47,929 nucleotides of DNA from Thermoanaerobacterium butyriciformans (GTDB taxonomy: Bacteria > Bacillota > Thermoanaerobacteria > Thermoanaerobacterales > Thermoanaerobacteraceae). The translations under genes were made by a program, and so were the position numbers. Every line of letters starts with the position of its first letter. Within the stretch, counting starts at the first letter, position 1. The DNA lies in assembly GCF_017874545.1 (NCBI RefSeq), contig NZ_JAGGLT010000026.1, positions 1 to 47,929 on the forward strand, in the 5' to 3' direction. Positions 17,745 through 27,919 of the stretch are shown here, in pieces. The notes beneath the pieces were generated by a model. That model made no database searches and was not told the DNA's origin. It worked only from the letters and a program-made list of their open reading frames with translations.

Positions 17745-18668
17745 TCACTTTTTCTTAGATAATATAGCAATCCATTCACCATCTTCTTTTATATCAATTA
17801 TATCAAAATAATTCGAAATAGCATCTAAAACATCGTCTTTCCTGTCTTTTATTATACCGCTAGATATGAATATTCCATTTTCATTAAGTTTTTCATAAAT
17901 ATCGTAAGTAGCTTTGATAATTATATCAGCTATTATATTTGCCACTATTAAATCAGCTTTCCCAGTTAATTCATGTAAAAGATCACTTTTAAGGACCTCA
18001 ACATTATTTAAATTGTTCAATTTAACATTTAAAGTTGCCACTTTTATAGCTACATCATCAAGATCTACTGCATAAACTTTTTTTGCGCCCAGTTTTGAAC
18101 TTACAATCGACAAAATACCTGTGCCACATCCAACATCAAATACTACATTGTTAGGTTTTACATTATCTTCGAGAAATTCTATACACATCTTTGTCGTTTC
18201 GTGGCTACCTGTACCAAATGCCATGCCTGGATCTAGTTCAACAACTATTTCATTTTCTTCTGGCTTATAATCTTCCCATGATGGTTTTATGACAACGCGT
18301 TTCCCTATTTTAAAAGGTTTATAATACTTTTTCCAACTGTTAGCCCAATCATCGTCATCGACTTCCGATGTTTCAAATGTAAAATCACCTATGTCTAAAT
18401 TATATTCCTTTAGCCCCATTATCCTGTCTTTTATAATGCTAACTTTGTCTATTGTATTTGGCATTAATGGAAAATAAGCTGAAATAACAACCTTATCACT
18501 GTTTACAATCATATCAGGATCAACATAATCCCACTCACTGTCATTTAGCATTTTTAAATCATTAGGATCTTCAATAACGACACCACCAGCACCAACTTCA
18601 TGCATAATATTCGTTATAGCCTCTTCTGCTTCAACTGAAGTTGTAACTTTTACCTCAAGCCATTTCAA
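17745..18668 (-). CDS. prmA: Ribosomal protein L11 methyltransferase
   Basis: It trimethylates L11 using S-adenosylmethionine. It has 307 residues: an N-terminal L11-binding domain and a Rossmann methyltransferase domain with DPGMAFGTGSHETT and the SAM loop DVGCGTGILSI. The start is TTG after an AAAGGGTGA site, 15 bases past dnaJ. The dnaJ-prmA-rsmE order is the usual firmicute one. Confidence 0.96.
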   Translation of the reverse strand: MKWLEVKVTTSVEAEEAITNIMHEVGAGGVVIEDPNDLKMLNDSEWDYVDPDMIVNSDKVVISAYFPLMPNTIDKVSIIKDRIMGLKEYNLDIGDFTFETSEVDDDDWANSWKKYYKPFKIGKRVVIKPSWEDYKPEENEIVVELDPGMAFGTGSHETTKMCIEFLEDNVKPNNVVFDVGCGTGILSIVSSKLGAKKVYAVDLDDVAIKVATLNVKLNNLNNVEVLKSDLLHELTGKADLIVANIIADIIIKATYDIYEKLNENGIFISSGIIKDRKDDVLDAISNYFDIIDIKEDGEWIAILSKKK

Positions 18669-18683
18669 TCATATCACCCTTTT

Positions 18684-19826
18684 TTATGCTCCAAAAGCAT
18701 CTTTTACTTTCTCAAAAAAAGATTTTCTACCGCCATCATTGCTAAGTTTATCAAATTCTCTCAATAGCTCTTTTTGCTTTTCTGTCAGCTTTTTGGGAAC
18801 GTCAATATAAACTTCTACGAATTCATCGCCACGACCTCTACCATTAATATGAGGTATGCCCTTATTTCTCAATCTGAATACAGTTCCTGTCTGAGTACCA
18901 GGTGGAATATTGTATATAGCCTTGCCATCCAGAGTTGGAACTTCTATCTCTGCACCAAGTGCTGCATCTACAAAACTAATTGGCATCTTAACCAATACAT
19001 TAAATCCGTCACGTTTAAATATTTTATGAGGTTTTATATTTATGACTATAAAGAGATCGCCATTTGCTCCACCTCTTTCTCCAGGCTCACCTTCTCCTCT
19101 TAATGATACCATTTGTCCTTCATCAATTCCAGCAGGAATATTGACTTTCAGTTTTCTCGTCTTTCTTACCTTTCCTGTGCCATGACACTTGGAACATGGA
19201 TTTTTAATTATTTTACCTTCTCCATGACATCTGGAACATGTTCTAACATTTACTATCCTTCCAAATGGCGTATTCTGTGTAATTCTAACTTCGCCGGTAC
19301 CATGGCAATCCGGACATACTTCCGGATTCGAGCCAGGATTTGCACCTGTACCATTGCATCTATCACATTTTTCATATCTTTCTACTTCAATCTCTTTTTC
19401 TACTCCAAATGCAGCTTCTTCAAACGTCAATGTTAAATTTAATCTGATGTCTTTCCCCTTTTGCGGTCCAGTCCTCCTTCTAGTGTTTCCTCCAAACATA
19501 TCACCGAAAATATCGCCAAAAATATCACCAAATCCACCGAAGTCAAATCCACCGTGGTCGAAGCCACCAAATCCACTAAAATCTCCTTGATTGAACCCAC
19601 CTTGGTTAAATGCAGCATCTCCAAACTGATCATATTGCGCTTTTTTCTGTGGGTCAGATAAGATTTGATATGCTTCATTTATTTCCTTAAACTTTTGCTC
19701 TGCCTCTTTATTGCCGGGATTCAAGTCAGGATGATATTTTTTTGCAAGAGTTCTGTAGGCTTTTTTTATGTCATCATCACTAGCATTTCGGTCAAGACCT
19801 AATATAGCATAATAATCTTTCGCCAT
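18684..19826 (-). CDS. dnaJ: Chaperone protein DnaJ
   Basis: Hsp40 co-chaperone that delivers substrates to DnaK and stimulates its ATPase. It has 380 residues: a J domain with HPD at 32-34, a Gly/Phe-rich linker with repeated DIFGD-type units, four CxxCxGxG zinc repeats, then the substrate-binding C-terminal domains. I use ATG 19826 ([10 protein letters not shown]); the ORF extends three codons upstream across the AGGTGAT ribosome site. It belongs to the HrcA-controlled operon. Confidence 0.98.
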   Translation of the reverse strand: MAKDYYAILGLDRNASDDDIKKAYRTLAKKYHPDLNPGNKEAEQKFKEINEAYQILSDPQKKAQYDQFGDAAFNQGGFNQGDFSGFGGFDHGGFDFGGFGDIFGDIFGDMFGGNTRRRTGPQKGKDIRLNLTLTFEEAAFGVEKEIEVERYEKCDRCNGTGANPGSNPEVCPDCHGTGEVRITQNTPFGRIVNVRTCSRCHGEGKIIKNPCSKCHGTGKVRKTRKLKVNIPAGIDEGQMVSLRGEGEPGERGGANGDLFIVINIKPHKIFKRDGFNVLVKMPISFVDAALGAEIEVPTLDGKAIYNIPPGTQTGTVFRLRNKGIPHINGRGRGDEFVEVYIDVPKKLTEKQKELLREFDKLSNDGGRKSFFEKVKDAFGA

Positions 19827-19856
19827 CTTTATCACCTGCCCTTCTTAACACGAATG

Positions 19857-19879
19857 AGAACCAGGATTGCCCTGGTTCT
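19857..19879 (-). other. Hairpin between dnaK and dnaJ
   Basis: A 9-bp stem AGAACCAGG with CCTGGTTCT and a GCAAT loop (minus-strand reading) starts at the dnaK stop codon. It lacks a T-tract, so it is more likely an mRNA processing or stability element that sets the dnaK:dnaJ ratio than a full terminator. Confidence 0.6.
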
Positions 19880-21720
19880 TATTTATTATCTTTGTTGTCA
19901 TCTTCCATCTTGTAGTCTGCTTCATATACGTTATCTTTATTAGATGTTCCGTTATTGCCAGTATAATTATTTGTCTGACCAGCACCACCGGCTTGCTGAT
20001 ATATGCGAGATGACACATTATAAAATGCTTGTGACAATTTCTCTGATGCATTTTTTATGGCATCAATGTCGCTGCCTTCAAGAGCTTTTCTAACATTTTC
20101 TATCTCTTTATTTATATCATCTTTCTCTTGTTGCGTCATCTTATCTGCTAAATCTTTCATGGTTTTTTCAGCTTGATAAATCAGAGAATCTGCATTATTC
20201 CTGACTTCAATCTCTTCTTTTCTCTTTCTATCTTCTTCTTCGTGCTGCTTTGCTTCATTCATCATTCTGTTAATTTCTTCTTCACTTAAATTGGAAGAGG
20301 ATGTAATTGTTATATTCTGAGATTTCCCTGTACCTAAATCTTTTGCAGATACATGGACAATACCATTAGCATCAATATCAAATGTTACTTCTATTTGCGG
20401 CACACCTCTTGGAGCTGGCGGAATCCCTGTCAGCGTAAATCTACCAAGTGTTTTATTATCACGGGCCATCGGTCTCTCACCTTGCAGCACGTGAATTTCA
20501 ACTGATGTCTGTCCATCTGCTGCGGTAGAGAATATTTGGCTCTTCTTTGTAGGTATTGTTGTATTTCTCTCAATTAACTTTGTAAATACACCGCCAAGTG
20601 TTTCGATACCAAGCGAAAGCGGAGTAACATCAAGCAAAAGGACGTCTTTTACTTCGCCACCTAATACACCAGCTTGAATTGCAGCTCCAATTGCAACACA
20701 TTCATCTGGATTTATGCCTTTATGAGGCTCTTTTCCCATTATTCTTTTTACTGTCTCTTGAACAAATGGTATTCTTGTTGAGCCACCAACTAAAATAACT
20801 TTATCTATATCAGATGGACTAAGCTTCGCATCGCTTAATGCACGATTTACTGGTTCAACTGTAGATTGTACTAAATCATTTATAAGTTCCTCAAATTTTG
20901 CTCTTGTTAAGTTAACGTCTATATGTTTTGGTCCTGTAGCATCGGCTGTTATAAACGGTAAATTTATATTAGCTGTCGTAGCAGAAGAAAGCTCTATCTT
21001 TGCTTTTTCAGCAGCATCTTTTAATCTCTGCATTGCCATCTTATCATTTCTTAAATCAATTCCATATTCTTTTTTAAAGTCATCTGCGAGCCAATCCATT
21101 ATTCTCTGGTCAAAATCGTCACCACCTAAGTGGTTGTTACCACTAGTTGCTAGAACCTCAAATACTCCATCTCCTATCTCGAGAATGGAAACATCAAATG
21201 TACCACCACCTAAGTCATACACCATAATTTTCTGATTTCCTTGTTTATCTAATCCATATGCCAATGACGCAGCCGTTGGCTCGTTGATAATTCTCTTTAC
21301 ATCCAATCCGGCTATTCTACCAGCATCTTTAGTAGCCTGCCTTTGGCTATCATTAAAATATGCTGGTACAGTTATTACTGCTTCGGTTACTCTCTCTCCA
21401 AGATATGCTTCAGCATCTGCTTTTAACTTCTGTAAAATCATAGCTGATATTTCTTGTGGTGTATAGCTTTTTCCATCAATCGTAACACGATAATCTGAAC
21501 CCATATGTCTTTTTATGGACATTACTGTTCTCTCTGGATTTGTTATAGCCTGCCTTTTTGCTACCTGACCTACTAATCTTTCACCTTCTTTTGTAAAAGC
21601 AACAACTGATGGTGTAGTTCTAGCTCCTTCAGAATTTGGTATAACTACTGGTTGTCCTCCTTCCATCACAGCTACACACGAAAAAGTTGTACCAAGATCA
21701 ATTCCTATAATTTTTCCCAT
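19879..21720 (-). CDS. dnaK: Chaperone protein DnaK (Hsp70)
   Basis: Cytoplasmic Hsp70. It has 613 residues with the N-terminal signature [14 protein letters not shown], the [14 protein letters not shown] motif and [10 protein letters not shown] in the ATPase domain, then the peptide-binding domain and helical lid. The C-terminus ends in an acidic DDNKDNK tail. ATG follows TAGGAGG. It sits between grpE and dnaJ. Confidence 0.99.
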   Translation of the reverse strand: MGKIIGIDLGTTFSCVAVMEGGQPVVIPNSEGARTTPSVVAFTKEGERLVGQVAKRQAITNPERTVMSIKRHMGSDYRVTIDGKSYTPQEISAMILQKLKADAEAYLGERVTEAVITVPAYFNDSQRQATKDAGRIAGLDVKRIINEPTAASLAYGLDKQGNQKIMVYDLGGGTFDVSILEIGDGVFEVLATSGNNHLGGDDFDQRIMDWLADDFKKEYGIDLRNDKMAMQRLKDAAEKAKIELSSATTANINLPFITADATGPKHIDVNLTRAKFEELINDLVQSTVEPVNRALSDAKLSPSDIDKVILVGGSTRIPFVQETVKRIMGKEPHKGINPDECVAIGAAIQAGVLGGEVKDVLLLDVTPLSLGIETLGGVFTKLIERNTTIPTKKSQIFSTAADGQTSVEIHVLQGERPMARDNKTLGRFTLTGIPPAPRGVPQIEVTFDIDANGIVHVSAKDLGTGKSQNITITSSSNLSEEEINRMMNEAKQHEEEDRKRKEEIEVRNNADSLIYQAEKTMKDLADKMTQQEKDDINKEIENVRKALEGSDIDAIKNASEKLSQAFYNVSSRIYQQAGGAGQTNNYTGNNGTSNKDNVYEADYKMEDDNKDNK

Positions 21721-21744
21721 CGTCTTTTCCTCCTATTTAAATAT

Positions 21745-22407
21745 TTATTTTGCTACTTTGACCATACTTGGTCTTATTACTTTATTATTAAACATGTATC
21801 CCTTTTGAAATACTTCGATTATTTCATTTTCTTTTTTACCCTCTGCCTCTTCCTGCATTACAGCGTGATGTTTGTATGGATCAAACATCATGCCTAAAGA
21901 CTCTATTTCTTTCACACCCATTTTTTCTAAAATACCTTTAAATTGTCTATAAATTAAGTTAATACCTTCTTTGAATGAAGCATTTTCGCCATTATCATCA
22001 TATTGAGTTTCAAGAGCTCTTTCAAAATTGTCTATAACAGGCAATATATCTAGTATCACCTGTTCTTTACCATATTCAACGAGATCTGCTTTTTCTTTTT
22101 CTGTTCGCCTTCTATAGTTCTCAAATTCAGCTTTTAATCTTTGAGCCATTTCTAGATACTCGTTAGCTTCTTCCTCTTTTTGTTTTAACTTATTTTTCAA
22201 TTCTTCAATTTCTCCTTCGTCATCGTTCTTTTCTTCATTTGAATTATCACTTTCTACATTTTTCTCATCTTCACTGATATTATGAGAAGAATCAATGTCA
22301 GCACTATCTTCGCTGTTTAAATTTTCATTATCATGTGCAACTTCTTTTCCATTATTATTTTCTTCTTCATTGGTTTGATATTCTATCGTTTCTTTTTCTT
22401 TATCCAA
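21745..22407 (-). CDS. grpE: Nucleotide exchange factor GrpE
   Basis: It releases ADP from DnaK. A long acidic N-terminal tail (about the first 60 residues, rich in Glu, Asp and Asn) precedes a coiled coil and the conserved core RLKAEFENYRRRTEKEK, with a C-terminal beta domain containing HAVMQEEAEGKKENEI. I favour TTG at 22407, eight bases after AAGAGG; a GTG three codons earlier overlaps that ribosome site. Confidence 0.95.
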   Translation of the reverse strand: MDKEKETIEYQTNEEENNNGKEVAHDNENLNSEDSADIDSSHNISEDEKNVESDNSNEEKNDDEGEIEELKNKLKQKEEEANEYLEMAQRLKAEFENYRRRTEKEKADLVEYGKEQVILDILPVIDNFERALETQYDDNGENASFKEGINLIYRQFKGILEKMGVKEIESLGMMFDPYKHHAVMQEEAEGKKENEIIEVFQKGYMFNNKVIRPSMVKVAK

Positions 22408-22412
22408 TTGTT

Positions 22413-23447
22413 TCACCTCTTATTTTCTTGATATATATACGATAAAACTTTTGATAGTTCATTAGACATCATATTTATCTCATTTATAAGCCTTTTGTAA
22501 TTCATTCTTGTAGGTCCTATTATGCCAAAAGTGCCAACAATTTCACCATTTATTTTGTAAGTGGATTTTATAATACTTAAATCCCACATTTCTTCAAATT
22601 TGCTTTCACTACCTATAGTAACTTCTATTGAGTCATCTTCAGGTTCTAATACCGAATTCATTATATCCTTGTTATCAATCAAATCAAAAAATGTCTTAGC
22701 CTTAAAAAGATCTTTGTATTCAGGAAAATTAAGAATATTAGAAATACCTTCCGAATACAAATCTGTTTCATCCATCTGCTTTAAGCTATTTAAAATAGTA
22801 TCTGTAATTTTATCTATAAAACCCATAGCACTACCAGACTCTTTTTTAATTTCATCCCTTAACGTTTTATCAACTTCTCTTTTTCTTTTTCCAGTCATTT
22901 TATTGTTGATGAGGTTATTTAAAAATTCAAATAAATTGCTATCAATATTATCTTTCAGGCTTATTAAATAATTTTTCATAATGCCTGATTCCGTCATTAC
23001 AAGAAGTATTAATTTGTTAGAATCAACAGGCAATATCTGTATTCTCTTAATCGTGTTTTCATCAATTCGTGGCATTTTTACTACAATGGTGTGATTAGTA
23101 ATACTTGATAACAATTTTGCATACTTTTTTACAATCTCGTCAATTTCTGCAAACACTTCATTAAAAGATTCAAATTCATAATCATATGTTTCTTTTAAAT
23201 AGTGCTCTAATATATTATTAACATAAAATCTGTATCCTTTATCTGATGGGATTCTACCTGCCGATGTATGTGGCTGTTCGAGATAACCCATTTCCTCTAA
23301 GTCAGCCATCTCATTTCTAATTGTTGCAGAACTTACACCAAGGTCATAGCGTTTTGCTATTGTACGTGATCCAATTGGCTCTGCCGTCAAAATATAGTCA
23401 TTAATTACTGCTTCTAATATCCTCTTCTTCCTATCATCTAACGGCAT
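22413..23447 (-). CDS. hrcA: Heat-inducible transcription repressor HrcA
   Basis: It represses class I heat-shock genes by binding CIRCE. It has 344 residues: a winged-helix N-terminus (LDDRKKRILEAVINDYI, GSRTIAKRYDLGVSSATIRNEM) and a GAF-like dimerisation region. I start at ATG 23447 (MPLDDRKK) after a GGGGTGG site, because the longer frame would place the CIRCE operator inside the coding region. As first gene of the operon behind CIRCE it is autoregulated. Confidence 0.96.
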   Translation of the reverse strand: MPLDDRKKRILEAVINDYILTAEPIGSRTIAKRYDLGVSSATIRNEMADLEEMGYLEQPHTSAGRIPSDKGYRFYVNNILEHYLKETYDYEFESFNEVFAEIDEIVKKYAKLLSSITNHTIVVKMPRIDENTIKRIQILPVDSNKLILLVMTESGIMKNYLISLKDNIDSNLFEFLNNLINNKMTGKRKREVDKTLRDEIKKESGSAMGFIDKITDTILNSLKQMDETDLYSEGISNILNFPEYKDLFKAKTFFDLIDNKDIMNSVLEPEDDSIEVTIGSESKFEEMWDLSIIKSTYKINGEIVGTFGIIGPTRMNYKRLINEINMMSNELSKVLSYIYQENKR

Positions 23448-23470
23448 ATTCACCACCCCAAATTCTTTTA

Positions 23471-23497
23471 TTAGCACTCTTAGCTTGAGAGTGCTAA
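23471..23497. promoter_or_regulatory. CIRCE operator (HrcA binding site)
   Basis: TTAGCACTC, nine bases, GAGTGCTAA: a perfect match to the CIRCE inverted repeat. It lies between the promoter and the hrcA start, so HrcA here represses its own operon and the dnaK chaperones. Confidence 0.98.
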
Positions 23498-23507
23498 TCA
23501 CGATTTA

Positions 23508-23536
23508 AAAATACCACTATTGTGGATATTTGTCAA
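23508..23536 (-). promoter_or_regulatory. Sigma-A promoter of the hrcA operon
   Basis: On the minus strand TTGACA, 17 bases, TATTTT with TGG in front (extended -10). CIRCE begins about ten bases downstream. The -35 nearly touches the end of hemW. Confidence 0.88.
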
Positions 23537-23540
23537 TACT

Positions 23541-24677
23541 CTAAATCAAAAAATCCTCAAACACATTATTTGATACATCTATACCTTTCTGTGTTAATTT
23601 AATATTGTCACCTTCTCTGGTTAAAAGATTTAATTCAATATTTTTATCAATAGCATTTTTAAATATCGAAAACATGCTTTTTCCAAATCTAGTCTTAAAA
23701 TCTCTATCATAAACGCCATCCATCATTCTAAGCCCTAAAAACATGTATTCAGACATTTTATCTTTCTCATCCAGCACATCAATATCTTCAATCGCATATC
23801 CTGTATGGTTTACCATTTCTATGTAATTTTTTATGTTTTTTGCATTTCCACATCGCCTATTGTCTACAAAAGAATAGGCTCCAGGACCAAAACCTACATA
23901 TTGTAAATCCTTCCAATAGAGTGTATTATGACGACATTCATAACCTGGTATCGCATAATTTGATATTTCATAATGTTTATAACCATTTTTCTGTAAAAAT
24001 TCAATGCTATAATGATACATCATCATTTCAAATTCATCATCTATCAGCATGAACTTATTTTCTTTATACAACTTATAAAATACTGTCCCTTCTTCCAAAA
24101 TCAGTCCATAGCATGAAACATGAGTGGGCTTTAATGATACTACATTTGACAATGTTTCTTTAAAGTCATCAAATGTCTGATCTGGCAGTGCGTACATAAT
24201 ATCAATATTTATATTATCAAAGTATTTAGTTGCCATATTATAATTTTCTATGAAATCATGTATCGTATGAATTCTGCCTATTTTCTTTAGCAACCTATCC
24301 TGCCAAGCCTGCAAACCTATGCTTATTCTATTTATGCCAATTCTTTTATATGTCTTAAGTTTCTCATCGTCAATCAACCCAGGATTTAATTCTATAGATA
24401 TTTCTGCATCATTGCTAATATCATAATATTTGTAAATTTCATCTAATATATTTTCTATATAAAAGGGAGGCAAGACATTAGGCGTACCTCCCCCTATATA
24501 TATAGATGTAAATATATCTTTTAGTTCATCTTTTCTGTTTCTAATCTCCTTTATTACAGCTTTTTTAAAAGGCTTAAAACTATCTTCCATATTGGCATAC
24601 GAGTTAAAGTCACAATAATAGCATTTTCTTTTGCAAAAAGGAATATGAATATAAATACCCGATCTAATCATTGTCAT
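23541..24677 (-). CDS. hemW: Radical SAM family heme chaperone HemW
   Basis: HemW-type proteins (formerly annotated as oxygen-independent coproporphyrinogen oxidase) bind and transfer heme. The radical-SAM motif [11 protein letters not shown] is near the N-terminus, followed by [12 protein letters not shown] and the HemW C-terminal domain. The start is ambiguous: TTG at 24683 and ATGs at 24680, 24677 and 24671 are all in frame within the lepA 3' end, with only a weak GAAG ribosome site. The overlap with lepA implies coupling. Confidence 0.92.
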   Translation of the reverse strand: MTMIRSGIYIHIPFCKRKCYYCDFNSYANMEDSFKPFKKAVIKEIRNRKDELKDIFTSIYIGGGTPNVLPPFYIENILDEIYKYYDISNDAEISIELNPGLIDDEKLKTYKRIGINRISIGLQAWQDRLLKKIGRIHTIHDFIENYNMATKYFDNINIDIMYALPDQTFDDFKETLSNVVSLKPTHVSCYGLILEEGTVFYKLYKENKFMLIDDEFEMMMYHYSIEFLQKNGYKHYEISNYAIPGYECRHNTLYWKDLQYVGFGPGAYSFVDNRRCGNAKNIKNYIEMVNHTGYAIEDIDVLDEKDKMSEYMFLGLRMMDGVYDRDFKTRFGKSMFSIFKNAIDKNIELNLLTREGDNIKLTQKGIDVSNNVFEDFLI

Positions 24678-26481
24678 CATCAAGCTTCAGAATTGACATA
24701 AATGCCTCTTGAGGAATTTCTACTTTTCCTATTTGCCTCATCCTCTTTTTACCTTCTTTTTGTTTCTCTAGTAACTTTTTCTTCCTTGTTACATCCCCGC
24801 CATAGCATTTTGCCAGCACATTTTTCCTTAGCGCTTTTACAGTTTCCCTAGCTATTATCTTTGATCCTATAGCTGCCTGTATAGGTATTTCAAAAAGATG
24901 CCTTGGTATATTCTCTTTCAGCCTTTCAGTCATCTTCCTGGCTCTTTCGTAAGCCTTATCTTTGTGAACTATCATAGACAAAGCATCTACAATTTCACCG
25001 TTAATAAGTATATCCAACTTTACAAGCTCTGACGTCTTATAACCTTTTAACTCATAGTCTAAAGAAGCATAACCTTTTGTCCGTGATTTTAGGGCATCAA
25101 AGAAATCGTAAATTATTTCATTTAAAGGAATATCATATTTTATAAGCACTCTAGTCGGCTCAAGGTAATCCATACCTTGATATACACCTCTTCTATCTTG
25201 GCACAGCTCCATTATAGGCCCAACGTAATCTGTCGGCGACATTATCGTAGCAGTAATTATAGGCTCTTCTATATGGTCTATCTCCGTTGGCTCAGGTAAA
25301 TTTGCTGGGTTGTCAAGCTCAATTATTTCACCATTTGTCTTGTATACCTTATAAATTACGCCTGGAGCTGTTGTCACTAAATTCAGATTATATTCTCTTT
25401 CCAATCTTTCTTGTATTATGTCCATATGCAAAAGTCCTAAAAATCCACACCTAAAGCCAAATCCTAGAGCCGCCGATGTATCAGGTTCAAATGTCAAAGA
25501 TGCATCATTTAATTGCAGTTTTAAGAGTGCATCTTTTAAATTCTCATAATCTTCCCCTTCTGCCGGATATATTCCACAGTAAACCATCGGTGTGACTTTT
25601 TTATATCCCGGCAATGGCTCTGATGCTGGAAATTCGGCATTTGTTATAGTATCGCCAACTCGAGTGTCGCTTACATTTTTTATACTTGCTGCAACATACC
25701 CTACATCACCGGCAGACAGGAAATCAACAGGACTTAAATTAGGTCTGAAAATTCCTACTTCTGTCACTTCAAATTCTTTTCCCGTCGACATCATCTTTAT
25801 CTTATCGCCTTGTTTTAACGTACCATCAAAGATCCTTATAAAACTAATAGCTCCTTTATAATTATCGTAAAATGAATCAAATATTAAAGCCTTTAATGGT
25901 TTGTTAGGATCTCCCGATGGTGCCGGCATCCTTTTTACAATAGCTTCCAGCACTTCATCAATACCTATTCCTTCCTTTGCAGAAATAAGCAGTGAATCCT
26001 GTGCATCTATTCCTATCACATCTTCTATCTCTTTTTTTACAAAATCAGGATCTGCCGATGGAAGATCTATTTTATTTATAACAGGTACAATTTCAAGATC
26101 ATGTTCTATTGCCAAATACAAGTTTGCCAGCGTTTGTGCTTCAATTCCTTGTGTAGCATCTACAACTAACAAAGCACCTTCACAGGCCGCAATACTTCTT
26201 GATACCTCATATGTAAAATCAACATGGCCAGGAGTATCTATAAGATTTAACTCGTATTCCTCCCCGTCTTTTGCTTTGTATATGAGACGGACAGGCTGTA
26301 GTTTTATCGTTATACCCCTTTCTCTTTCAAGATCCATGCTGTCTAAAACCTGCTCTTCCATCTCTCTTTCCGTCAATACACCAGTTCTTTCAATCAATCT
26401 ATCTGCTAGCGTCGATTTCCCATGGTCTATATGCGCAATAATACAAAAATTTCTTATGTTTTCCTTCTTAACCTTTGACAT
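24664..26481 (-). CDS. lepA: Elongation factor 4 (LepA), ribosome-associated GTPase
   Basis: LepA is a translational GTPase that back-translocates or remodels stalled ribosomes. It has 605 residues: G1 [15 protein letters not shown]3 DTPGHVDF, G4 NKIDLP, the EF-G-like domains, and the unique C-terminal domain ending in [23 protein letters not shown] follows GAAGGAGG. It is upstream of and overlapping hemW. Confidence 0.98.
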   Translation of the reverse strand: MSKVKKENIRNFCIIAHIDHGKSTLADRLIERTGVLTEREMEEQVLDSMDLERERGITIKLQPVRLIYKAKDGEEYELNLIDTPGHVDFTYEVSRSIAACEGALLVVDATQGIEAQTLANLYLAIEHDLEIVPVINKIDLPSADPDFVKKEIEDVIGIDAQDSLLISAKEGIGIDEVLEAIVKRMPAPSGDPNKPLKALIFDSFYDNYKGAISFIRIFDGTLKQGDKIKMMSTGKEFEVTEVGIFRPNLSPVDFLSAGDVGYVAASIKNVSDTRVGDTITNAEFPASEPLPGYKKVTPMVYCGIYPAEGEDYENLKDALLKLQLNDASLTFEPDTSAALGFGFRCGFLGLLHMDIIQERLEREYNLNLVTTAPGVIYKVYKTNGEIIELDNPANLPEPTEIDHIEEPIITATIMSPTDYVGPIMELCQDRRGVYQGMDYLEPTRVLIKYDIPLNEIIYDFFDALKSRTKGYASLDYELKGYKTSELVKLDILINGEIVDALSMIVHKDKAYERARKMTERLKENIPRHLFEIPIQAAIGSKIIARETVKALRKNVLAKCYGGDVTRKKKLLEKQKEGKKRMRQIGKVEIPQEAFMSILKLDDDND

Positions 26482-26523
26482 TTCAAACCTCCTTCACACA
26501 TATTAATATTATAGCATAAAAAA

Positions 26524-26793
26524 TTAGTTATAAAGAGATTTGAAAATATCAAGTACACCTTTTAGTGAAAATTGCTTATTTCCCCCCAAAAGTGTTATGT
26601 CAATGAAACTTCTTTCAATATTAATCTTAAATAAGGTTTGTTTAGCTTCCCCTGTTGTAAGTGTATTAAATGTATAGTCAACTCGAAATAGGCATAGCAT
26701 AATAAAGATTATATAAATTGATAAAAGAAAGTATATACGCCTTTTTTTTCTTAATCTTTCCTTTCTTTCTTTAACTCTGCTCAAACTTTTCAT
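26524..26793 (-). CDS. Small single-pass membrane protein, unknown function
   Basis: It has 89 residues: a very basic cytoplasmic N-terminus (about 1-18), one membrane helix (about 19-40) and a roughly 50-residue outside tail with no recognised motif. Its ATG overlaps the TGA of the glycosyltransferase gene (ATGA) and has an AGGAGG site, so it is a real, translationally coupled gene. Location suggests a link to the glycosyltransferase and the large membrane protein upstream; no function can be assigned. Confidence 0.7.
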   Translation of the reverse strand: MKSLSRVKERKERLRKKRRIYFLLSIYIIFIMLCLFRVDYTFNTLTTGEAKQTLFKINIERSFIDITLLGGNKQFSLKGVLDIFKSLYN

Positions 26794-27914
26794 TTCCTCC
26801 TAAGATTTTCATACAAAATATCTATATCATTTAACATTTTTTCTTTCGAAAAATTATTTACGATATATTCTTTACCTTTTTTTGAAAATTTATTTCTCAA
26901 ATCACCATTTGTTGCAAGAACTTTGATGGCATTCGCCAAATCATTTGGACTTTCAGGATTCACAATTATTCCATCTTCATTATTTTCTATTATCTCTGGT
27001 ATTCCCCCTACATTTGTTGCAATTACCGGCACACCCAATGTCATCGCCTCAATCACTGAAATGCCGAAGCCCTCACTGTGTGAAGGCAAAATAAAAATAT
27101 CTATATTTTTTAAAAAATCTTTTATATCATTTCTATAACCCAAAAAACGAATATTTTCAAGTTCTGCTTTTCGTACTATACCCTGTAAATAATTAAGATA
27201 CGGCCCATCGCCTACCACAAATACAAAAACTTTTACTCTACCTTTAAGTATTTCCAATGCTTTAATCAAATCTTGCACGCCCTTAGATGGTATTAATCTC
27301 GAAATACAACCGATTAATAATGTGTCTGGTTCTAAATTGTATTCTTTTCTCAAATCAAGAGATGGATTATCTTGATACGTAGATAAGTCAACACAATTGT
27401 AAATTACTTCGACTTTTTTAGGATCTATATTTTCTTCATCTACAATTGCTCTCTTTAAGGCTTCTGATACAGTTATTATTGCATTCGTCTTCTTGTTTAA
27501 GTATTTATTCATACTAAGATAAAGTCCCTTCTTTATCTTAGTCATTCTTTTATATTCTGGAAAATTATGTACTGTCATAACAATCTTTAAGTTGTATCCA
27601 AGACATGCTAATCTTCCGACAAGAGACGCTTTTGCTCCATGAAAGTGAATTATTTCCGGCTTAAAATCCTTTATCATATTGCGAATTTTAATAATCGCAT
27701 TTGCATCTTTTGAAACATTTAATCCATCGCTAATATCAACATGATAAACTAAGACTCCATTTTCATGCAAATAATCACTTGTGTTTTTGTCAAAAGAGCA
27801 TCCTACTGCCAATTGATACTTTTCTTTATCAAGGCCAAGCAGTATAGACAATAAATGCTTTTTCATTCCTCCTTCAGCTGCCCTTATTATATGCATGACT
27901 TTTATTTTATCCAT
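26790..27914 (-). CDS. Glycosyltransferase, GT4-like (family 1 domain)
   Basis: A cytoplasmic or membrane-associated sugar transferase using a nucleotide-sugar donor. It has 374 residues: a GT-B fold with an N-terminal acceptor domain (VMHIIRAAEGGMKKHLLSIL) and a C-terminal donor domain carrying the EX7E-type motif EGFGISVIE and IATNVGGIPEII. The donor and acceptor cannot be told from sequence. It is 5 bases from the large membrane protein upstream and overlaps the small membrane protein downstream, so the three form a unit, possibly for a cell-surface glycan or lipid. Confidence 0.88.
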   Translation of the reverse strand: MDKIKVMHIIRAAEGGMKKHLLSILLGLDKEKYQLAVGCSFDKNTSDYLHENGVLVYHVDISDGLNVSKDANAIIKIRNMIKDFKPEIIHFHGAKASLVGRLACLGYNLKIVMTVHNFPEYKRMTKIKKGLYLSMNKYLNKKTNAIITVSEALKRAIVDEENIDPKKVEVIYNCVDLSTYQDNPSLDLRKEYNLEPDTLLIGCISRLIPSKGVQDLIKALEILKGRVKVFVFVVGDGPYLNYLQGIVRKAELENIRFLGYRNDIKDFLKNIDIFILPSHSEGFGISVIEAMTLGVPVIATNVGGIPEIIENNEDGIIVNPESPNDLANAIKVLATNGDLRNKFSKKGKEYIVNNFSKEKMLNDIDILYENLRRK

Positions 27915-27919
27915 TTATA

